Counted from the first letter of the stretch, positions 12,013 to 24,272 are shown. The stretch is DNA of 64,000 nucleotides from Phragmites australis (GCF_958298935.1 NC_084940.1:23989146-24053145); one strand, 5' to 3'. A program made the numbers and translations. Notes: generated from the sequence alone by a model not told the origin.

Positions 12013-12840
12013 TCAAACGACCTGGGAAGCGTCTTCGCCCACCACAACCTCCTTCGTAGGGACGGAGGCATCGGCGGCGAGTCGGGGTTTGGATGAAGAG
12101 GGTCCCGAGCCCCCTGGGTAACCCTCGACCTCGGCCCGAGCAGAGACCAAGGCCGAGTATAGCTGCTCGGCGCAGGAGACAGCGCTGCCGATCTCGGCGG
12201 ACACGGAGATGGGGCCCGCAGGGCGCGGCATCTTGACCGTGAGGTATGCGTAGTGGGTGACCACCATGAACCGAGCGAGCGCTGGGCGCCCGAGGATGGC
12301 ATTGTAGGGGAGGGGGAGTTCCACGACATCGAAGATGACGTTCACTGTCCGGAAGTTATCCCGGCTCCCAAATGTCACGGGCAGCTCGACCTGCCTGAGG
12401 GGCAGGGAGTGCCTGAGCGTCACCCCGTAGAAGGGGAGCGACGGCTTTAGGCTCCTGGAAGGCACCTGCAGCTTCTCGAAGGCCTCCCGGGAAAGGAGGT
12501 TCAGGCCTGCACCCCCGTCGATCAGCACTCTGCTGACCTTTACGTTGCAGATGGTGGGGGACACTACCAAGGGTAGTTGCCCCTTGCCTGCAGAACTTGC
12601 AGGGTGGTCGGCCAGGCTGAACGTGATCAGGGAGTCCGACCACTTCAGGGGCCTTGTGGCCTCCGTGCTCGGGGTTGCCGAGCACACCTCGCGCTGCATG
12701 GTCTTGACGCTGCGGCGGGAGTAGGGCGTGTACGTGCCTCCGTTGATGAAAGCGACGGTGTGCTCAGGCTCCTGAAAACCGAGCTCTTGGTCATCAGGGG
12801 TGGCTCTGTCATCGCCGCCCCTGCGGGGCTCCTCGTGGTC
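12013..12840 (-). pseudogene. Element A aspartic protease region
   Basis: The retroviral-type aspartic protease motif is seen as VLIDGGAGLNLLSREAF, with the later LPYNAILGRPAL (the usual ILGR-type second motif). The frame ends at TGA 12015-12013, where element C has a sense codon. A second stop, TAG at 11988-11986, occupies the same place as TAG 52721-52719 in element C. Confidence 0.82.
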
Positions 12841-12843
12841 CCT

Positions 12844-14413
12844 CTAGCGCTGCTCGATGAGACCTTTGACCATGCGGCACTCCATGAGGTCATGCCACTT
12901 GGTCTGGTGGATCTGGCACCACTTCCCTGGCTCAGGCCTCGCAGGAGCGGGGGCCTTTGCGGGGGCAGGAGCCCTCGCAGGAGCCGGAGCCCTAGGAGGG
13001 GCTCGAGCCGGAGACCTTGCGGGTGCGGGCCTTCTGTCGACGGCCACCCGGCGCGCTAGCCAGCGGTCAGGCTCCTGGGCTAGCCCATGGGCAGGGCCCT
13101 TGGCTGGCACGACAGGGACAGCCTCGTGCCTCCTTCTCTTTTTCTTTTCCCGCCTGTTAGAGCGGGAAGGACCAGGTTGATCGGTGGCGGGATGCTCAGG
13201 GCGTGGAACATGCCACGCCCGAGCCTCCGCTGCCTTGGCGCACTTGTTGGCCAACGCGAAGAGTTCTGCAGTGGTTTCGACTTCGTGCGTGCCCAACTTC
13301 TCGAGCATCCGCTCGTCGTGGACACTTTGCCGAAATGCGACAATGATAGCATGGGCGGTTATCCGCGGGATGGTGTTGCGGACCTGGCTGAAGCGCTGTA
13401 GCGTCTCCCCCTCTTGCTGTTTGACAGCGTGGAGGTCACACTCCAGGCCATGGCGTGTGAATGTGCCCTAAAAGTTTGCCACAAACTGGTGGCAGAGGTC
13501 ATCCCAGGAGCCGATGGATCTTGGGGGTAAGTTCATAAGCCAAGAGCGGGTAGAGCCCCTCAAGGCAACATGGAAATAATTGCCCATCACCTTTTCACTG
13601 CCGCCAGCCGCTTGGACGGTGGTGGTGTAGATTTGGAGGAACTCGACGGGGTCGATGGACCCGTCGTACTTCTCTGGCAGTTCTGGCTGGAACTTGGTGG
13701 GCCATTTGACCCGGCGGAGCTCACTGGTGAAGGCGCAGCAGCCTGTGCCGTACCCTGCTGCTCAGGCAGCGCCCTTGGGCGGTGAACGCCGGTGAGCCGG
13801 GGAGCCCCGGCGGTCATGGGTTGGCATGGAGGAGGCTTGGTCCGCTCGTTGAGGTGCAAGCGGAGGTCCTGAGCTCCGGTAGTAGCTAGGGGGGTGGCAC
13901 TCCGCTTTGAGGCCCCCCGGCCAGTTCGACCACCACCTGATGATGGGCCGGTCTTGGCTGCGCTGTGGTGGGAAGTAGCCCGGGAGCTTTCGGCCAACAC
14001 CTGACGGTGAGCCGTGCCCACCAGAGCGGCCACCTCCTGGAGCCAGTGACCTTCTGGGGTTTCCCCCGCTGCCTGGACTGGCGGGTGCCTGAGAAGAGCT
14101 TGCGCCACAAGTAGGCACTCCCAGGACTGGCCTCGCCAAAGGCAAGCCTACGCCGCAACGGCGCCCGGCGCTGTCCAAACGTGGACCTAGCGGTAGGAGT
14201 TTCTGCCGCCTGCTGAGGGTTAGGCATTGCGCTAGCGACGGCGGCGACGGCCTTGCTGGGCCCAATGCCATGGTCCCCATGAGAGGGGAGCACCGTGCGT
14301 GCGGACCGTGGCTGCTGCTGAGGAGCAGCAGCCACTGGGGCCTCCTGCGCGAGGGGCTCCATTTCCTCGCTGGAGCTGGAGCCGGTGCGTCGGAGATGAT
14401 GGCCACCTGCCAT
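12844..14413 (-). pseudogene. Element A gag, broken
   Basis: The ATG at 14413 begins MAGGHHLRR, matching the gag start of element C. The N-terminus is Ser/Pro/Gln-rich. The core includes a segment ending KLGTHEVETTAELFALANKC and a Lys/Arg-rich stretch, then a Cys/His region (GKWCQIHQTKWHD) near 12930. The frame changes near 13890-14100 and again between 13587 and 13308. The C-terminal part has an Ala-Pro-Ala-Arg repeat. Confidence 0.78.
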
Positions 14414-14453
14414 TTTTTCTGCAGGAAAAACAAACAAATTCAGGGATGCAACC

Positions 14454-14471
14454 CCCCTACCTGGCGCGCCA
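14454..14471 (-). other. Primer binding site of element A (tRNA-Arg type)
   Basis: On the minus strand TGGCGCGCCAGGTAGGGG begins two bases after the 5' LTR. It is complementary to the 3' end of a plant tRNA-Arg (CCU anticodon type, ending CCUACCUGGCGCG plus CCA) as I recall it. An identical site follows the 5' LTR of element C. Confidence 0.75.
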
Positions 14472-14473
14472 GC

Positions 14474-15889
14474 TATCGGAGGGTGAACTCCTAAAGTAGG
14501 GATCCGGAGGGACCCCCTTTGAGATTCGGCCAGGGGGATGATTCTGAATCTGTTTTGCGGATGAAATAAATGGGCGTAAATGCAATGGCAGGTGGAATGG
14601 AATGATCGAATGCAGAATGCAGTAAATGCACTGGAGGTTTTTAGACAGGTTTGGGCTGCACTGAGCATAATACCCTACTCCTGTGTGGATGATATAAATG
14701 CATTGAGAATGTCTCTCAGGGATGTTGCTGGTTACAAGAATGTCTGTCTATCCTAGAGCTTCGGGCTCCTTGTTCTTCGGTGGTCTCAGCTTTTGTGCTT
14801 GTATTGAACCTCTGTCTTGTTCCTTGGCTCTGAGTGTTCGAAAACTGGGAGAGAGAGAGACTTTCCGTTCCCACCGGCTCCTCTTAAATACTCGCCGGCG
14901 GTAGCGTGCCCCGAAAGGGAGGGCACGAGTTCCAAGGCACCATAAATGGAAAAGCAACCATCATGGGCTGATGCGCGAAGTGACGGGGGGGTTGAAAACA
15001 CCCCCCCCGGCCCGATCTCGGTCGTCATGATGCGCTCTGCAATGGGCGCCGTAGAGAGGGCCCACCGGGAAGCCACAGAGTGGCCCAGCGTGCCCGCCCG
15101 GTCTTGTAAGCCTTGGGCCTCGCGATGCTATCCCGAGGCGCACCGGATGACGCGGGATGGGACCCGTGCATTAAATGTCCCCACGCCCTCCTGCCAAAAT
15201 GTGGCAGGGACTGACATCGAGCGTGGCTGGAGCAGTTGGAAGTGACAGGCCATGCGCCCTCTTAAATGCGGCATCGGGCCTTTCACTGGCTGACACCTCA
15301 CCTCTGGACCTCTGTGGGGGCCACCGGTGAAGAACTGCTTAGGCCGTCGGGGAACCGAGTGCTCGGGGGTCACTGTTCACATCCCCGAGCACTCTCTCCC
15401 GGATATGCCCTTTCTTGGTCCTCGGGGAACCGAGTGCTCGGGGGCCACTGTTTACGGCCCCGAGCACTCTCTCCCGGAATTGACTGTTCAGTCGGGGAAC
15501 CGTGTGCTCTGGGGCCACTGTTTGCAGCCCCGAGCTCTCTCTCCCGGAACTACCTTCCTTGGGTCCTCGGGGTACTTGGGTGCTCGGGGGCCACTGTTCG
15601 CTGCCCCGAGCACACCCTTCCCGATACTCAGCTTTTCTGGTCGTCGGGGGACTTGGGTGCTCGGGGGCCACTGTTCATGACCCTGAGCACTCTCTTCCCG
15701 GCACTTGGTCTTCGCAGATCATAGGGGAACTCGGGTACTTGGGGACTACTATTCATGGCCCCCAGCACCCTCTCCCGGGACTTAGTCTTCTCGCGCTTCG
15801 GGGAGATCATCCCCGCGGGAGGTCACCACGTGGCAACCTGCTGGTCTGGCCTCGGGACTCAGGGACCCCTGGTTCCTATGTCACTGACA
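14474..15889 (-). repeat. Element A 5' LTR
   Basis: It starts TATCGGAGGG (a TG to TA change) and ends TCACTGACA before the second GGAGG. It is 33 bases shorter than the partner LTR, with small deletions in the repeat array and in the C/G-rich stretch near 15000. It holds the same palindromic array (about 15350-15800). Confidence 0.9.
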
Positions 15890-17963
15890 GGAGGATGTTC
15901 CTAATATCTACCGCAAGCAGTGATGTCATCATCACATGGCAATCATGGGACTTCATCACGGCGAAATTCATGTTTAGCTCTTTCACCGAGATAAGTCTTG
16001 CAATGTTGGACGAGTAACCGAAGGGAACTTTCACACTATGCAAGAACTCATAGAATTCTTTTTTCTCCTTCCTGGAGAGAGTGATAGCTACTGGAGGTAG
16101 GTGTTTTCCTTTGTCCGTATTTTGTGCATGGAGCTCCGGCCTTAAGCCTATTTCTTCAAGGTCAGCTCATGCTTTCTCATGATCCTTTCCTTTTCCCTTC
16201 ATTTGGAGCAATGTACTGATTAGACTCTCACAGATATTCTTCTTTATATGCATATTGTCGTTAGAGTGGTGAACATCTAATTTTTCCCAATACTCTAGCT
16301 CGAATAGTATTGATTTCTTGTTCCACATTCCTAACTGTTTATCATCCTTAGAGGATTGATTTCACTTGCCAAGAACAACATTGATATACTTAACCTGATT
16401 GTGGACATTTTCCTCACTGAAATGCCTCGGAGGTAACACTTTCTCCCTTGTGCCATTGAACTGCTTGTCCATGTTTCGATATAGGTGCTTCCTGGGAAGG
16501 AAATGTCGATGCCGCATGTACATTGTTTTCTTTGAGTTGTTCAACCTCAAACTACATGTGTCATCTAAGCAATGGGGGTAAGCTTCACCTTTTCTTTTGC
16601 TCTGACCTGACAAGTTACGAAATGTTGGTAGATCATTGATGGTGACGAACAACATGGCGTGCAAGCTAAAGTACTCTTGCTTGTACTAATTCCAAACCTC
16701 GACGCCTTCCAACCAGTGTTTCTTAACATCATCGACTAAAGGCCTGAGGTGCACATCTATATCGTTGCCAGGTTATTTTGGTCTTGATATCAAGATCGAC
16801 AACATAATGTATTTTCGCTTGTTACAAAGCCAGGGTGGAAGGTTGTAGATCGACAATACAACAGGTTAGGTGCTATGTGAGGTACTCATGTTATCGAATG
16901 GATTCATATGCCATATGTGCTCATAGCAAACCTAATATTTCTCAATTCTTCGGCGAACCAACCAAATGTGGAATCAACGATTCACCACTAAGTTGATTCT
17001 GCCGGGTGTCGTATCATTGCCAACACACCAATTGGGCCTCCTTTCTGTTGGCAACAGATGCTTTAGACGGGGAATAACAGGAAAATACCACACCACCTTC
17101 CTAGGACCACCTTTACTTTTCTTTCCTTCATCCCCGTCACCACCGTCATTTCTACACTTATATCGATGGGTTCCACACACGGGGCATTGATCCAGCTCTG
17201 CATACTCTCTACGAAACAAGATACAATCCTGCTTACATGCATGTATTTTTTTTTCTATTTCCAGTCCTAAAGGACAAATTATCTTCTTCGCGTTGTAGAC
17301 GCCCTCGGGCACCAAGTTCCCCTCCGGTAGCATGTCCCTTAGCAGATCCAGCAATGCTTCAAAACTCTTGTCAGTCCAACCATGGGTTGCCTTCGGCTGT
17401 AGAAACTTTAGGTTCCCAAATATCCGTGTGTACTTCTCCTTACAGTTGGGATAAAGGGGCGTCTTGAAATCCCTCACAAATTCCTGGAATTTAGCAAACT
17501 CACCATTGGTATACTCATTGTGCCGCTCGACATCCCGCACCATTTGGTCCACATTCTCCACAAAATCCTCGAGATCATTATCATTCAAACCTAATATGTC
17601 CTCATCCTTGAGATCATGATCCATTTCACTGGGTGTAAGTCCTTGATCCACACTGTTGGCATGGAGGGCCTGATGCATCTCTCCCTCGTTAAGGCCTTCT
17701 TCGCCATGTTTGTTCCAACATGTATAATTCTCTTTAAATCCACGCATGACCAAGTGTGCATGGATATTGTCTGGTTTCGGGAACTTCTTTTCATTCCTGC
17801 AGTCGCGACATAGACAATACATTGCCGTTTTACCACGATCTTTCATATCTGCCACGGCAGCACTCATAAAATGCTTCACCCCGCTCAGGTACTTCGGACA
17901 GTTCAGGTCTCGAGGTACATCTAACTTCTGTCTGTCATCTACAATTAATGTAAAAACATTCAT
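15890..17963 (-). pseudogene. CACTA TNP2-like transposase, N-terminal half
   Basis: Minus-strand reading from 17963 shows a transposase-associated domain (PF13963: CPKYLSGVKHFM, CLCRDCRNEKKF, HLVMRGFKENYTCW), an acidic linker, then Transposase_21 (PF02992: HGWTDKSFEALLDLLRDMLP, CPVCGTHRYKC, GRPKQPGNDIDVHLRPLVDD-like, AMLFVTINDLPTF). Stops interrupt it near 16970-16930 and 16690-16660. An AG acceptor (TTGTAG) near 17950 suggests that a first exon lies upstream. The gene continues at 1628 after the gypsy insertion. Confidence 0.83.
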
Positions 17964-18359
17964 TCTTCATTAACAATGACCTTAATTTTGTGGTTAAGCA
18001 TGCGATTAAAAATTCCCTACAAATACACTAGATCGGTGGCATCTCGCGGTAGATCGGGCAAATCCAATATCAAATCTAACATAAATACAACTCACTTGTA
18101 CTAAGATTTTGGATAAACATGCAAAACGGTCAATTACAACTCAAAGCACAACAAATCTACCAATTAGGGTTTAGAGGGGGAGAGGGAAGGGGGAGATGCG
18201 AACCTTCAAAGACCTAGCACGAATTCAAACTTCAAATAAAAAAGATATTGGAGAATCCCTAGAGGAGCCGGTGAAAATCGCCAGTCGTTGTGCGAGCTTT
18301 ACTGTGCAATAACTGTTCGCTCGCACAGTGGCTGGCCAGCTCTTAAAACAGTGTTGAAT

Positions 18360-18691
18360 AATAGGTGATGGGTTGCATTATAACCCGTCACTTATAATTG
18401 GCCCAAGGAGACCTGTCACCTTTACCAAGTTATAAGTGACGGGTCATAACATGACCCGTCACTTATTACTGTTGCAGGGGGACCCGTCACCTATGACCAA
18501 GTAATGAGTGACGGGTTTAATTATTACTCGTCACTTATGTTATTGGTGACGGGTAATATTATGACCCATCACTTATTGTCTAGTATCTGTGACGGGTCTA
18601 TAAATGGATGCAACCCGAGGTGACATAAGTGATGGGTCGCATAATGACCTGTCACTAAATTGTGTCTCCTATATCCATTTTTCACGTAGTG
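18360..18691. repeat. CACTA right subterminal repeats and terminus
   Basis: At least ten copies of GTGACGGGT/ACCCGTCAC, a few with one mismatch, precede the terminal CCATTTTTCACGTAGTG. The motif and spacing match the left cluster at 45-235, which ties both to one element. Confidence 0.85.
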
Positions 18692-21395
18692 TTAGCTTTT
18701 GAAAGCTTTCAAACTATTTTGTTGCCGCCCTTCAAAACATCGAATAATTTGTATGCTTTATTATAGAAGGGAAATACAAATACCCCATAAACTATTTCAA
18801 TAATATGAAGCAGATTCTCTAGGACACTTGTAACTTGAATAATCTTTTGTTCTTTTAAGAAAAAAAGAAAGCATAGCCTGCATGGGTAGATAGTTTGATC
18901 CATGAAACCATGCCTTGGTTATTCTAACCAGAGTAGAGAAACAATAATCAATGGAAAACCGGTAGCCGATCATAACGAAAGCGGCTTTAATTGCCGCCTT
19001 CTTTTCCTGTGAGAATCTTGTTAATACAGGTGAGGAGGATATATCCCAGAGTTAGGTTGTGATGGTGATCTCCATTGTTTGGAAGGTCACATCAATGGCA
19101 GTTGGAAGGTTCATTTGGCTCCCAGCTAGAGCATGCTTTGGAGATGGACGTGTTTGACCCGAAATCGATCGATGTTGATATATACTGGTTCCAACAACTG
19201 ACAATCATATCATAGCAGGGAGAAAATTTAAAGGAAAAAAAGAGAATTATTCTAAAAATGCATGCTTAAATACAACACAATAAGTTTGTATTTCGTGCAT
19301 ACCCGACGACATTCCACCTTTATAAGAAATTATTACAAACTCTCTCTTCTCGCCTGATGGCCTCGTTCTCACAGTGCACCTACGTACGTAGTTGCATCTC
19401 CACCCCCCATAGACCTCCTTCATGCCCAACACAGCTTCAGCTTCCACTTCAATTTACAATGTCCACCGCCCCCACGAATTTTATTTCTAACTCGCCTCAC
19501 GATCGATTTTTTTTTTTTTGCCACCTTTTGACCAATCTTAGCTTGTGTCCAATTAATTGCATTGTCGCTGCCATCGACTACTCACGATTATATATAGACC
19601 ATCGGCCATGTCAAGACCACTAGAGTTTGATATCACCCTTGCTTGCCTTTCTCTCCCGGCCGTTTGCTCACATACTACGACTGTCTGTTGGATGCGGATC
19701 ATGCAAATGTATGTAGCTCCGTTTTAGTGATTTCATCAATACATTGAATTTAGAGCTCCCTTCTTTTTCTTTGTTTAGGATTCACTATGGCTTTGCCAGT
19801 CTAGAGTTAAAGAGGGGATCTTCTTTGGAATTCACTATGCATGGTGGGGGCATATTCTGATAACTTTTTAGAGAAAACTTACACTTGATTTAAAGAGTTT
19901 GCTAGAATATCAAAAGTTATTCATTTTGATATGGTAAGCTGCTCCCTGTAATGATGTATATATAATGAACTTCATTGCCAGCCGACGCTGCACCAATACC
20001 AATTCATCTTTAGAATGAGAAGAATATGATTGGTATATTCCCAACTTAATTATTTGAAATTAAAGATGGAGGATTAGACAATACCCCTGCAGCTACTCCA
20101 TCCCACAAAGGAAACTGTTGCTGCTCCTACATGCATTGCCACTGAAGCTTTACGAAACCGAATATCCTGTCCGCACTCGTCACAGCAGCATGCACCATTT
20201 TAACAACAGAGAATTTGGTTTTTTTTTTTTTGCGCACTAAAGATTTTAACTTTTCCTACAAATTTTAAATGTGTGTTTGTTCCGCTAGTGTAGCATGCCC
20301 CTCTTTAACCATCAAAACTAAACTAACCATGCCCCTTTTGAACTGAAATTGGGCTCAGAGGAGGCTTGTGATGATGCTACTATCAGTTTTGTTTCTGATA
20401 TATGCTACTATCAATTTTGTCTTAGCTAAGTATGTTCAGTTCTGGGCCCTCTGTTTGATCACAGCAGCACTGTCCAGAGACTCTTTTGATTTTTGTACAG
20501 GCTCTATTTGCTAGTTGAGAACTTAGGTAATAGCCCAATTGATTATGAGTTCAATAGAACAATTAGGGGTAAGACATTTAATGTCTTGAGGTCAATTATT
20601 ATATATAGTCTGAGAGCAATTTTGTATATGTTTCATGCCTACTATCAAATCTTTGAGCAATTTAATATATGTTTCATATGCTATTTCCATGTCATGTGTA
20701 AAGATATCTATATGGTATGCTCTTCTCATTATTGTTTTTATGGAATATGGATATATATGCACTTATTATCGCAGTTTTTACAACAATCAACTATATTACT
20801 CGATGATGAATTGAGAATAGAATATACTAAACTTAATTTCCGATCTGAGCAGTATGGTTGCAAGAACTATATTACTCGATGATGAATTGTTGATCTGAGA
20901 TTGAGCATATCATGCTAAGTACAATAGTTTCAGCCTGATTACTCTCTAGGTTTTAGTTGGCTTTAGCAACTCCTAGAGATGAACTGATGTTCACTTGTTG
21001 TGTGTCTATGCACCTAGAAATCCTGTTGAGTTCATTCACCCGTGAGCTTTCATTCTTTTTGGTCCATAGTCTGTTGCTGCTGCTAGTCCTGAGTGTGGTC
21101 ACTAATTTTGATTCCTGATATTACAGTTGCTATATCTTCTAAGTTACTGTATTTAATTATTTGCTCTCTGTTGGTCAATGTGCATATGTCGACACACTGC
21201 TATTAGCTTCTCAGTTCAAAATCTATGAATCTCTGTTGAGACAGCAGCAACTTCCATGATGTTTTAGCTATTGACGAACGTAAACTACTAAACCGTCAAT
21301 ACATGACAGGAACACAAACAGTGTGGACAGTAAATTTATTTAGCTGATCGACCCTAGTGTAGTACATCAAGGCCAGTAGCGAGCGTGCAAAATGT

Positions 21396-21400
<5 letters not shown>
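18692..21400. other. AT-rich flank without recognisable genes
   Basis: Only short random-looking open frames occur. I see poly-T runs (19508-19520, 20219-20231) and an exact 24-base direct repeat (ACTATATTACTCGATGATGA plus four more bases) at 20790-20813 and 20867-20890. Nothing supports a coding gene or a structural RNA. Confidence 0.6.

Positions 21401-21434
<34 letters not shown>
21401..21434. repeat. (TA)n microsatellite
   Basis: An uninterrupted TA run directly before the MITE-like element. Confidence 0.95.
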
Positions 21435-21436
<2 letters not shown>

Positions 21437-21748
21437 TTTACTGTTGTGCCACCCCAGTTACAACTAAAAAACTATCAGTTACAATCTACTAAATAGACCA
21501 GTTACAACCGCGCATCTAGAAATACATAATTACAGCACAAGAAGCTAATGAGATATTTTAAATTATACTATGACTACAGTCGTGTTTCTTAGGTTGTACA
21601 TCATTAGGTAAGGAATTCGTTAGGAGTTACGTTCATTCATAACGCAATTGCAACTTAAATTTTTTATTTATGTCTGGTTTTAATTCCCTATCTCGCGGAT
21701 TGTAACTCTACTTTTTTTTATTGTAACTGGGGGTGGCACAACAATAAC
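21437..21748. mobile_element. MITE-like element with terminal inverted repeats
   Basis: The left end TTACTGTTGTGCCACCCCAG faces, inverted, TTATTGTTGTGCCACCCCCA at the right end, and both continue with AGTTACAA. The body (about 310 bases) is AT-rich and noncoding. The size and inverted ends fit a miniature inverted-repeat element. The exact target duplication and superfamily are not clear because the flanks are low-complexity. Confidence 0.6.
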
Positions 21749-21793
21749 TAGAGTTGAGCATATGCACATAATATATATACAGTATGTATATAT

Positions 21794-21795
<2 letters not shown>

Positions 21796-21860
<65 letters not shown>
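21796..21860. repeat. (GT)n(TA)n microsatellite
   Basis: A compound run of TG/GT followed by TA repeats ends eight bases before the left terminus of MULE-1. A similar TA run lies just outside its right terminus. Confidence 0.95.
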
Positions 21861-21862
<2 letters not shown>

Positions 21863-22329
21863 CTATTTGCAAGACTACACGCTTTAAGAAATGACAGAAA
21901 TAGGTTACCATCCCCCGTTCAGTGGGCGAGAACAAGATGTCACCCGATGAACGGGCAAGACCATGTGGGCCTCGGTGGACAGGGAATTAAAAAACGGAGA
22001 AAGCAACGTGTCGCCCGTTCACTAGGCAACATCTTCGTGTTTGGCCGAATTAAGTTAATTTGCAGCAGGATAGGCAAAAAAATTTTGTTGTCGAATAGTC
22101 CAGTGGCATTAGATGTTTGTGTGATATTTTGGATACCCGAATTTGACAGAAATAGATAGTTGAACATGGTGATTTGAATGGGAATTGCGACATACACGGA
22201 TGTTGTCATGTACGGTACACGATCATTATAACCTAAACCAGTACAGCGTCTAAACCTAACATGTCTTAGGAAATGCAAACAACAGGATTACAACATCTGG
22301 TCAACTGAGTGCAACATGGGTACATTCCC

Positions 22330-22886
22330 TTCCTCGCCATTTGTTGTCCTGCCTCGCGCACCCGACGTGCCCTCTCGCACTTCCTCTCCCTCTCCACCTC
22401 ATGGTCCTCTGCCATTATGCGGTTACGCTCCTCCCTCGTCTTCTATTGCTCCCCCTAGATACACTTGCGTGTAGCCTCCCTCCTCTTGTTAGCTTCCATC
22501 TCATAGAAGCGTCTCTAAGCGGTGTGGTGCTCAGTGTGAAGGAGGAACACATCCACTTTGGACTGCTCCGTATCCAGTCACTTTAAGAAGTCACATAGTG
22601 GTGGCGGTGACTGCAATGAGAAATGAAATATTAAGTGGTAAATCTTAGTTGTTTCTGGAGTAGTTTGGCAAGAAGTTATTACTTGACAGTGGGAGTCAAC
22701 ATTGGTGCTTCCCTGGGGTGGATCGTACTCATAGTTGCGGCACATGAAGAACCTCCTTTCATAGGTGTAGGAGAACTCGGAGGACTTTATCACCCTATAA
22801 AGGTCTCCACACCAACACATGGGTACTTCGACCCCATCAGGCATAGTATCCACCATGTATTTCTTGGGGAATGGATCGGATGCCAT
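22330..22886 (-). pseudogene. GRF-type zinc-finger / coiled-coil gene in MULE-1, copy 1
   Basis: The likely start is ATG at 22886 (MASDPFPKKY). A GRF-like finger follows: CWCGDLYRV...ERRFFMCRNYEYDPP, with the expected C-x-C-G and FF-x-C spacing. An intron is likely (AAGTAATAAC ... CATTGCAG, ending near 22612). The second exon resumes with PPPLCDFLK and a charged coiled coil rich in Glu and Arg. Several stops occur in it (near 22585, 22515 and 22455). GRF fingers bind nucleic acid in other proteins; the role in a transposon is unknown. Confidence 0.6.
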
Positions 22887-23046
22887 TTTCGTCCAAATTA
22901 TGGAGGTTGAGGCTACTGGTGTGATTCTACATGTGGGCAAGGGGTCATCTATTTATACAAAGGATTCGGGCTCATGGACTAAGTCCACGAATTTCGGCCC
23001 TGCAAAGCAGTTGATTTCTATAGTAATGTGTGGTCATATCAACTAA

Positions 23047-23335
23047 AAATGCTACTTTTGAAAAGACTACTTCTGAAAAGGCTACATCTGAAAATGCTAC
23101 TTCTAAAAAGCCTACATCTAAAAAATCTTCTTCTAAAAAGGCTACTTTTGAAAATCCTATATTTGAAAAGGCTACTTATGAAAAGCCTAATTCTGAAAAG
23201 CCTATATTTGAGAAGGCTGCATCTTAAAAGGCTAGTGCTGAAAAGGCTAATTCTGAAACGTCTAGGTCTGAAAAGTCTATATCTGAAAAGTGAAGTGATG
23301 AGAATGCTAATTCTGAAAAGGCTTGGTCTGAAAAT
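23047..23335 (+). repeat. 15-bp minisatellite encoding (A/P)(T/S)(S/F)EK
   Basis: About 19 units of 15 bases with consensus GCTACTTCTGAAAAG. On the plus strand frame one reads pentapeptides such as ATSEK, PTSKK and PIFEK, with a TAA at about 23224 and a TGA at about 23290. The units differ mainly at the first two codons while the reading frame length is kept. It lies between two GRF gene copies on the other strand. Confidence 0.88.
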
Positions 23336-23479
23336 AGAGTACATGTTTAGTAATGTGACCAGTTGTAGTAGAAGCCATCAATTTTATTATCATGGTTGGA
23401 TGTGTGCGAGAAACACAAAGTTGATGGTAATATTACATTGATGTAGATAGAAAAAAATCTTCTACTAGGTGGAACGGGG

Positions 23480-24070
23480 ATGTCTCCCCCTTCGTTGATG
23501 TACTACTTTGTGCTCAGCCTCTTCTTGCCAATACAGGAGTGATTCACACCTTTGTAGGTATTCATCATGCCTTTGAAGTTCAGCCTCCTACCTGCTTAGA
23601 ATGTCCTATCGGAAATGATGTTCCTCCTCACGCCTCCGAAGTCCCTTAGCCTATCACTTATGTTCTTGTTCTCGGCGTTGACGTTCTTGTTGCCACTCGT
23701 GTTGTGCCTCCTGCCTCAGCTGTGCTTCCTCCATCCTAATCTCGTGCTCACGTTTTGTTTCAGCCTCTCTGATGTAGCCCCCACAGTATGGAGGCCTGAA
23801 AAGGTCGATCCATTCCTTGAAATGACAAAGCTTAGGATAACAAAACCGAAGTTAGAATTGATGTATTAAAGTTATAATTAGGAGGTGTGGATGAAGGCAA
23901 AGAGAGAGACGCACCATGAAATCGTCGTCAAACTTCGGACACATAAAAAACCTCCTACTAAAAGTCTGGACCTCGAAGGACGTTGACATTCGAGCTCGAT
24001 CGCCACACCTGCACAATGGACGCTCCTACCAATGTGGCAATCCCATAGGTTGGTTCCTCCAGGAATCCAT
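23480..24070 (-). pseudogene. GRF-type zinc-finger / coiled-coil gene in MULE-1, copy 2
   Basis: The start is ATG at 24070 (MDSWRNQPMG-like after one frame choice). The finger reads CRCGDRARMS...SRRFFMCPKFDDDF. After a probable intron near 23820-23900 comes EWIDLFRPPYCGGYIREAE and a Glu/Gln/Arg-rich coiled coil (RREQEH, RRREEEHHF). Stops interrupt the coil near 23650 and 23600. It has the same architecture as copy 1, so the two are probably an old duplication. Confidence 0.6.
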
Positions 24071-24272
24071 GATGACCTGTTTGGAGGCGGCAAGAAAAGA
24101 CAATTTTTATCATGGTCTTAAAAAACTATGTCTAAAAATGGAGTACATGTTTTATAATCACGATTGCATGTGTGCGAGTAACAGAACTATTACATCATGG
24201 TAAAATGACAGATGCTGCTTCAACGCATCTATAAAAGGCTCATGTCTCTAGAAACCGAAGCAACATTGATCA

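Larger units (their letters stand above)
1629..15889 (-). mobile_element. Ty3/gypsy LTR retrotransposon of Tat lineage (element A), nested in CACTA
   Basis: The LTRs are 1629-3077 and 14474-15889. GGAGG flanks the element on both sides (1624-1628 and 15890-15894). Gag-pol runs on the minus strand, so the 5' LTR is the right one. A tRNA-Arg-type primer site follows it. Pol has the Tat hallmark of a second, archaeal-like RNase H domain after the usual one. An antisense gene (3599-6897) lies between pol and the 3' LTR. All reading frames contain stops or frameshifts. Relatives of this layout in grasses include the RIRE2/Grande-like families; assignment to a named family needs a repeat library. 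Confidence 0.92.
1..18691 (-). mobile_element. CACTA (En/Spm) DNA transposon, right end in window, left end beyond it
   Basis: The right terminus reads, on the minus strand, CACTACGTGAAAAATGG (18675-18691), a classic CACTA end, followed by the candidate 3-bp duplication TTA. Many short copies of GTGACGGGT/ACCCGTCAC lie at both ends of the visible part (about 45-230 and 18360-18660); these are subterminal repeats of the kind bound by the element's own TNPA-like protein. Between them the minus strand encodes a TNP2-type transposase in the expected domain order. A gypsy element (1629-15889) interrupts it. The left terminus lies outside the window, so the full length is unknown. The transposase carries several stops, so this copy looks inactive. 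Confidence 0.88.

Noticed and set aside
20493..20882. A 129-codon AT-rich open frame
   Set aside because: Composition is Ile/Tyr/Phe-rich as expected from AT-rich noncoding DNA; no domain, no splice context and no sign of a promoter.
23030..23441. A CRISPR-like or satellite array reading of the 15-bp repeats
   Set aside because: There are no unique spacers and the units are contiguous and diverged, so it is a minisatellite.
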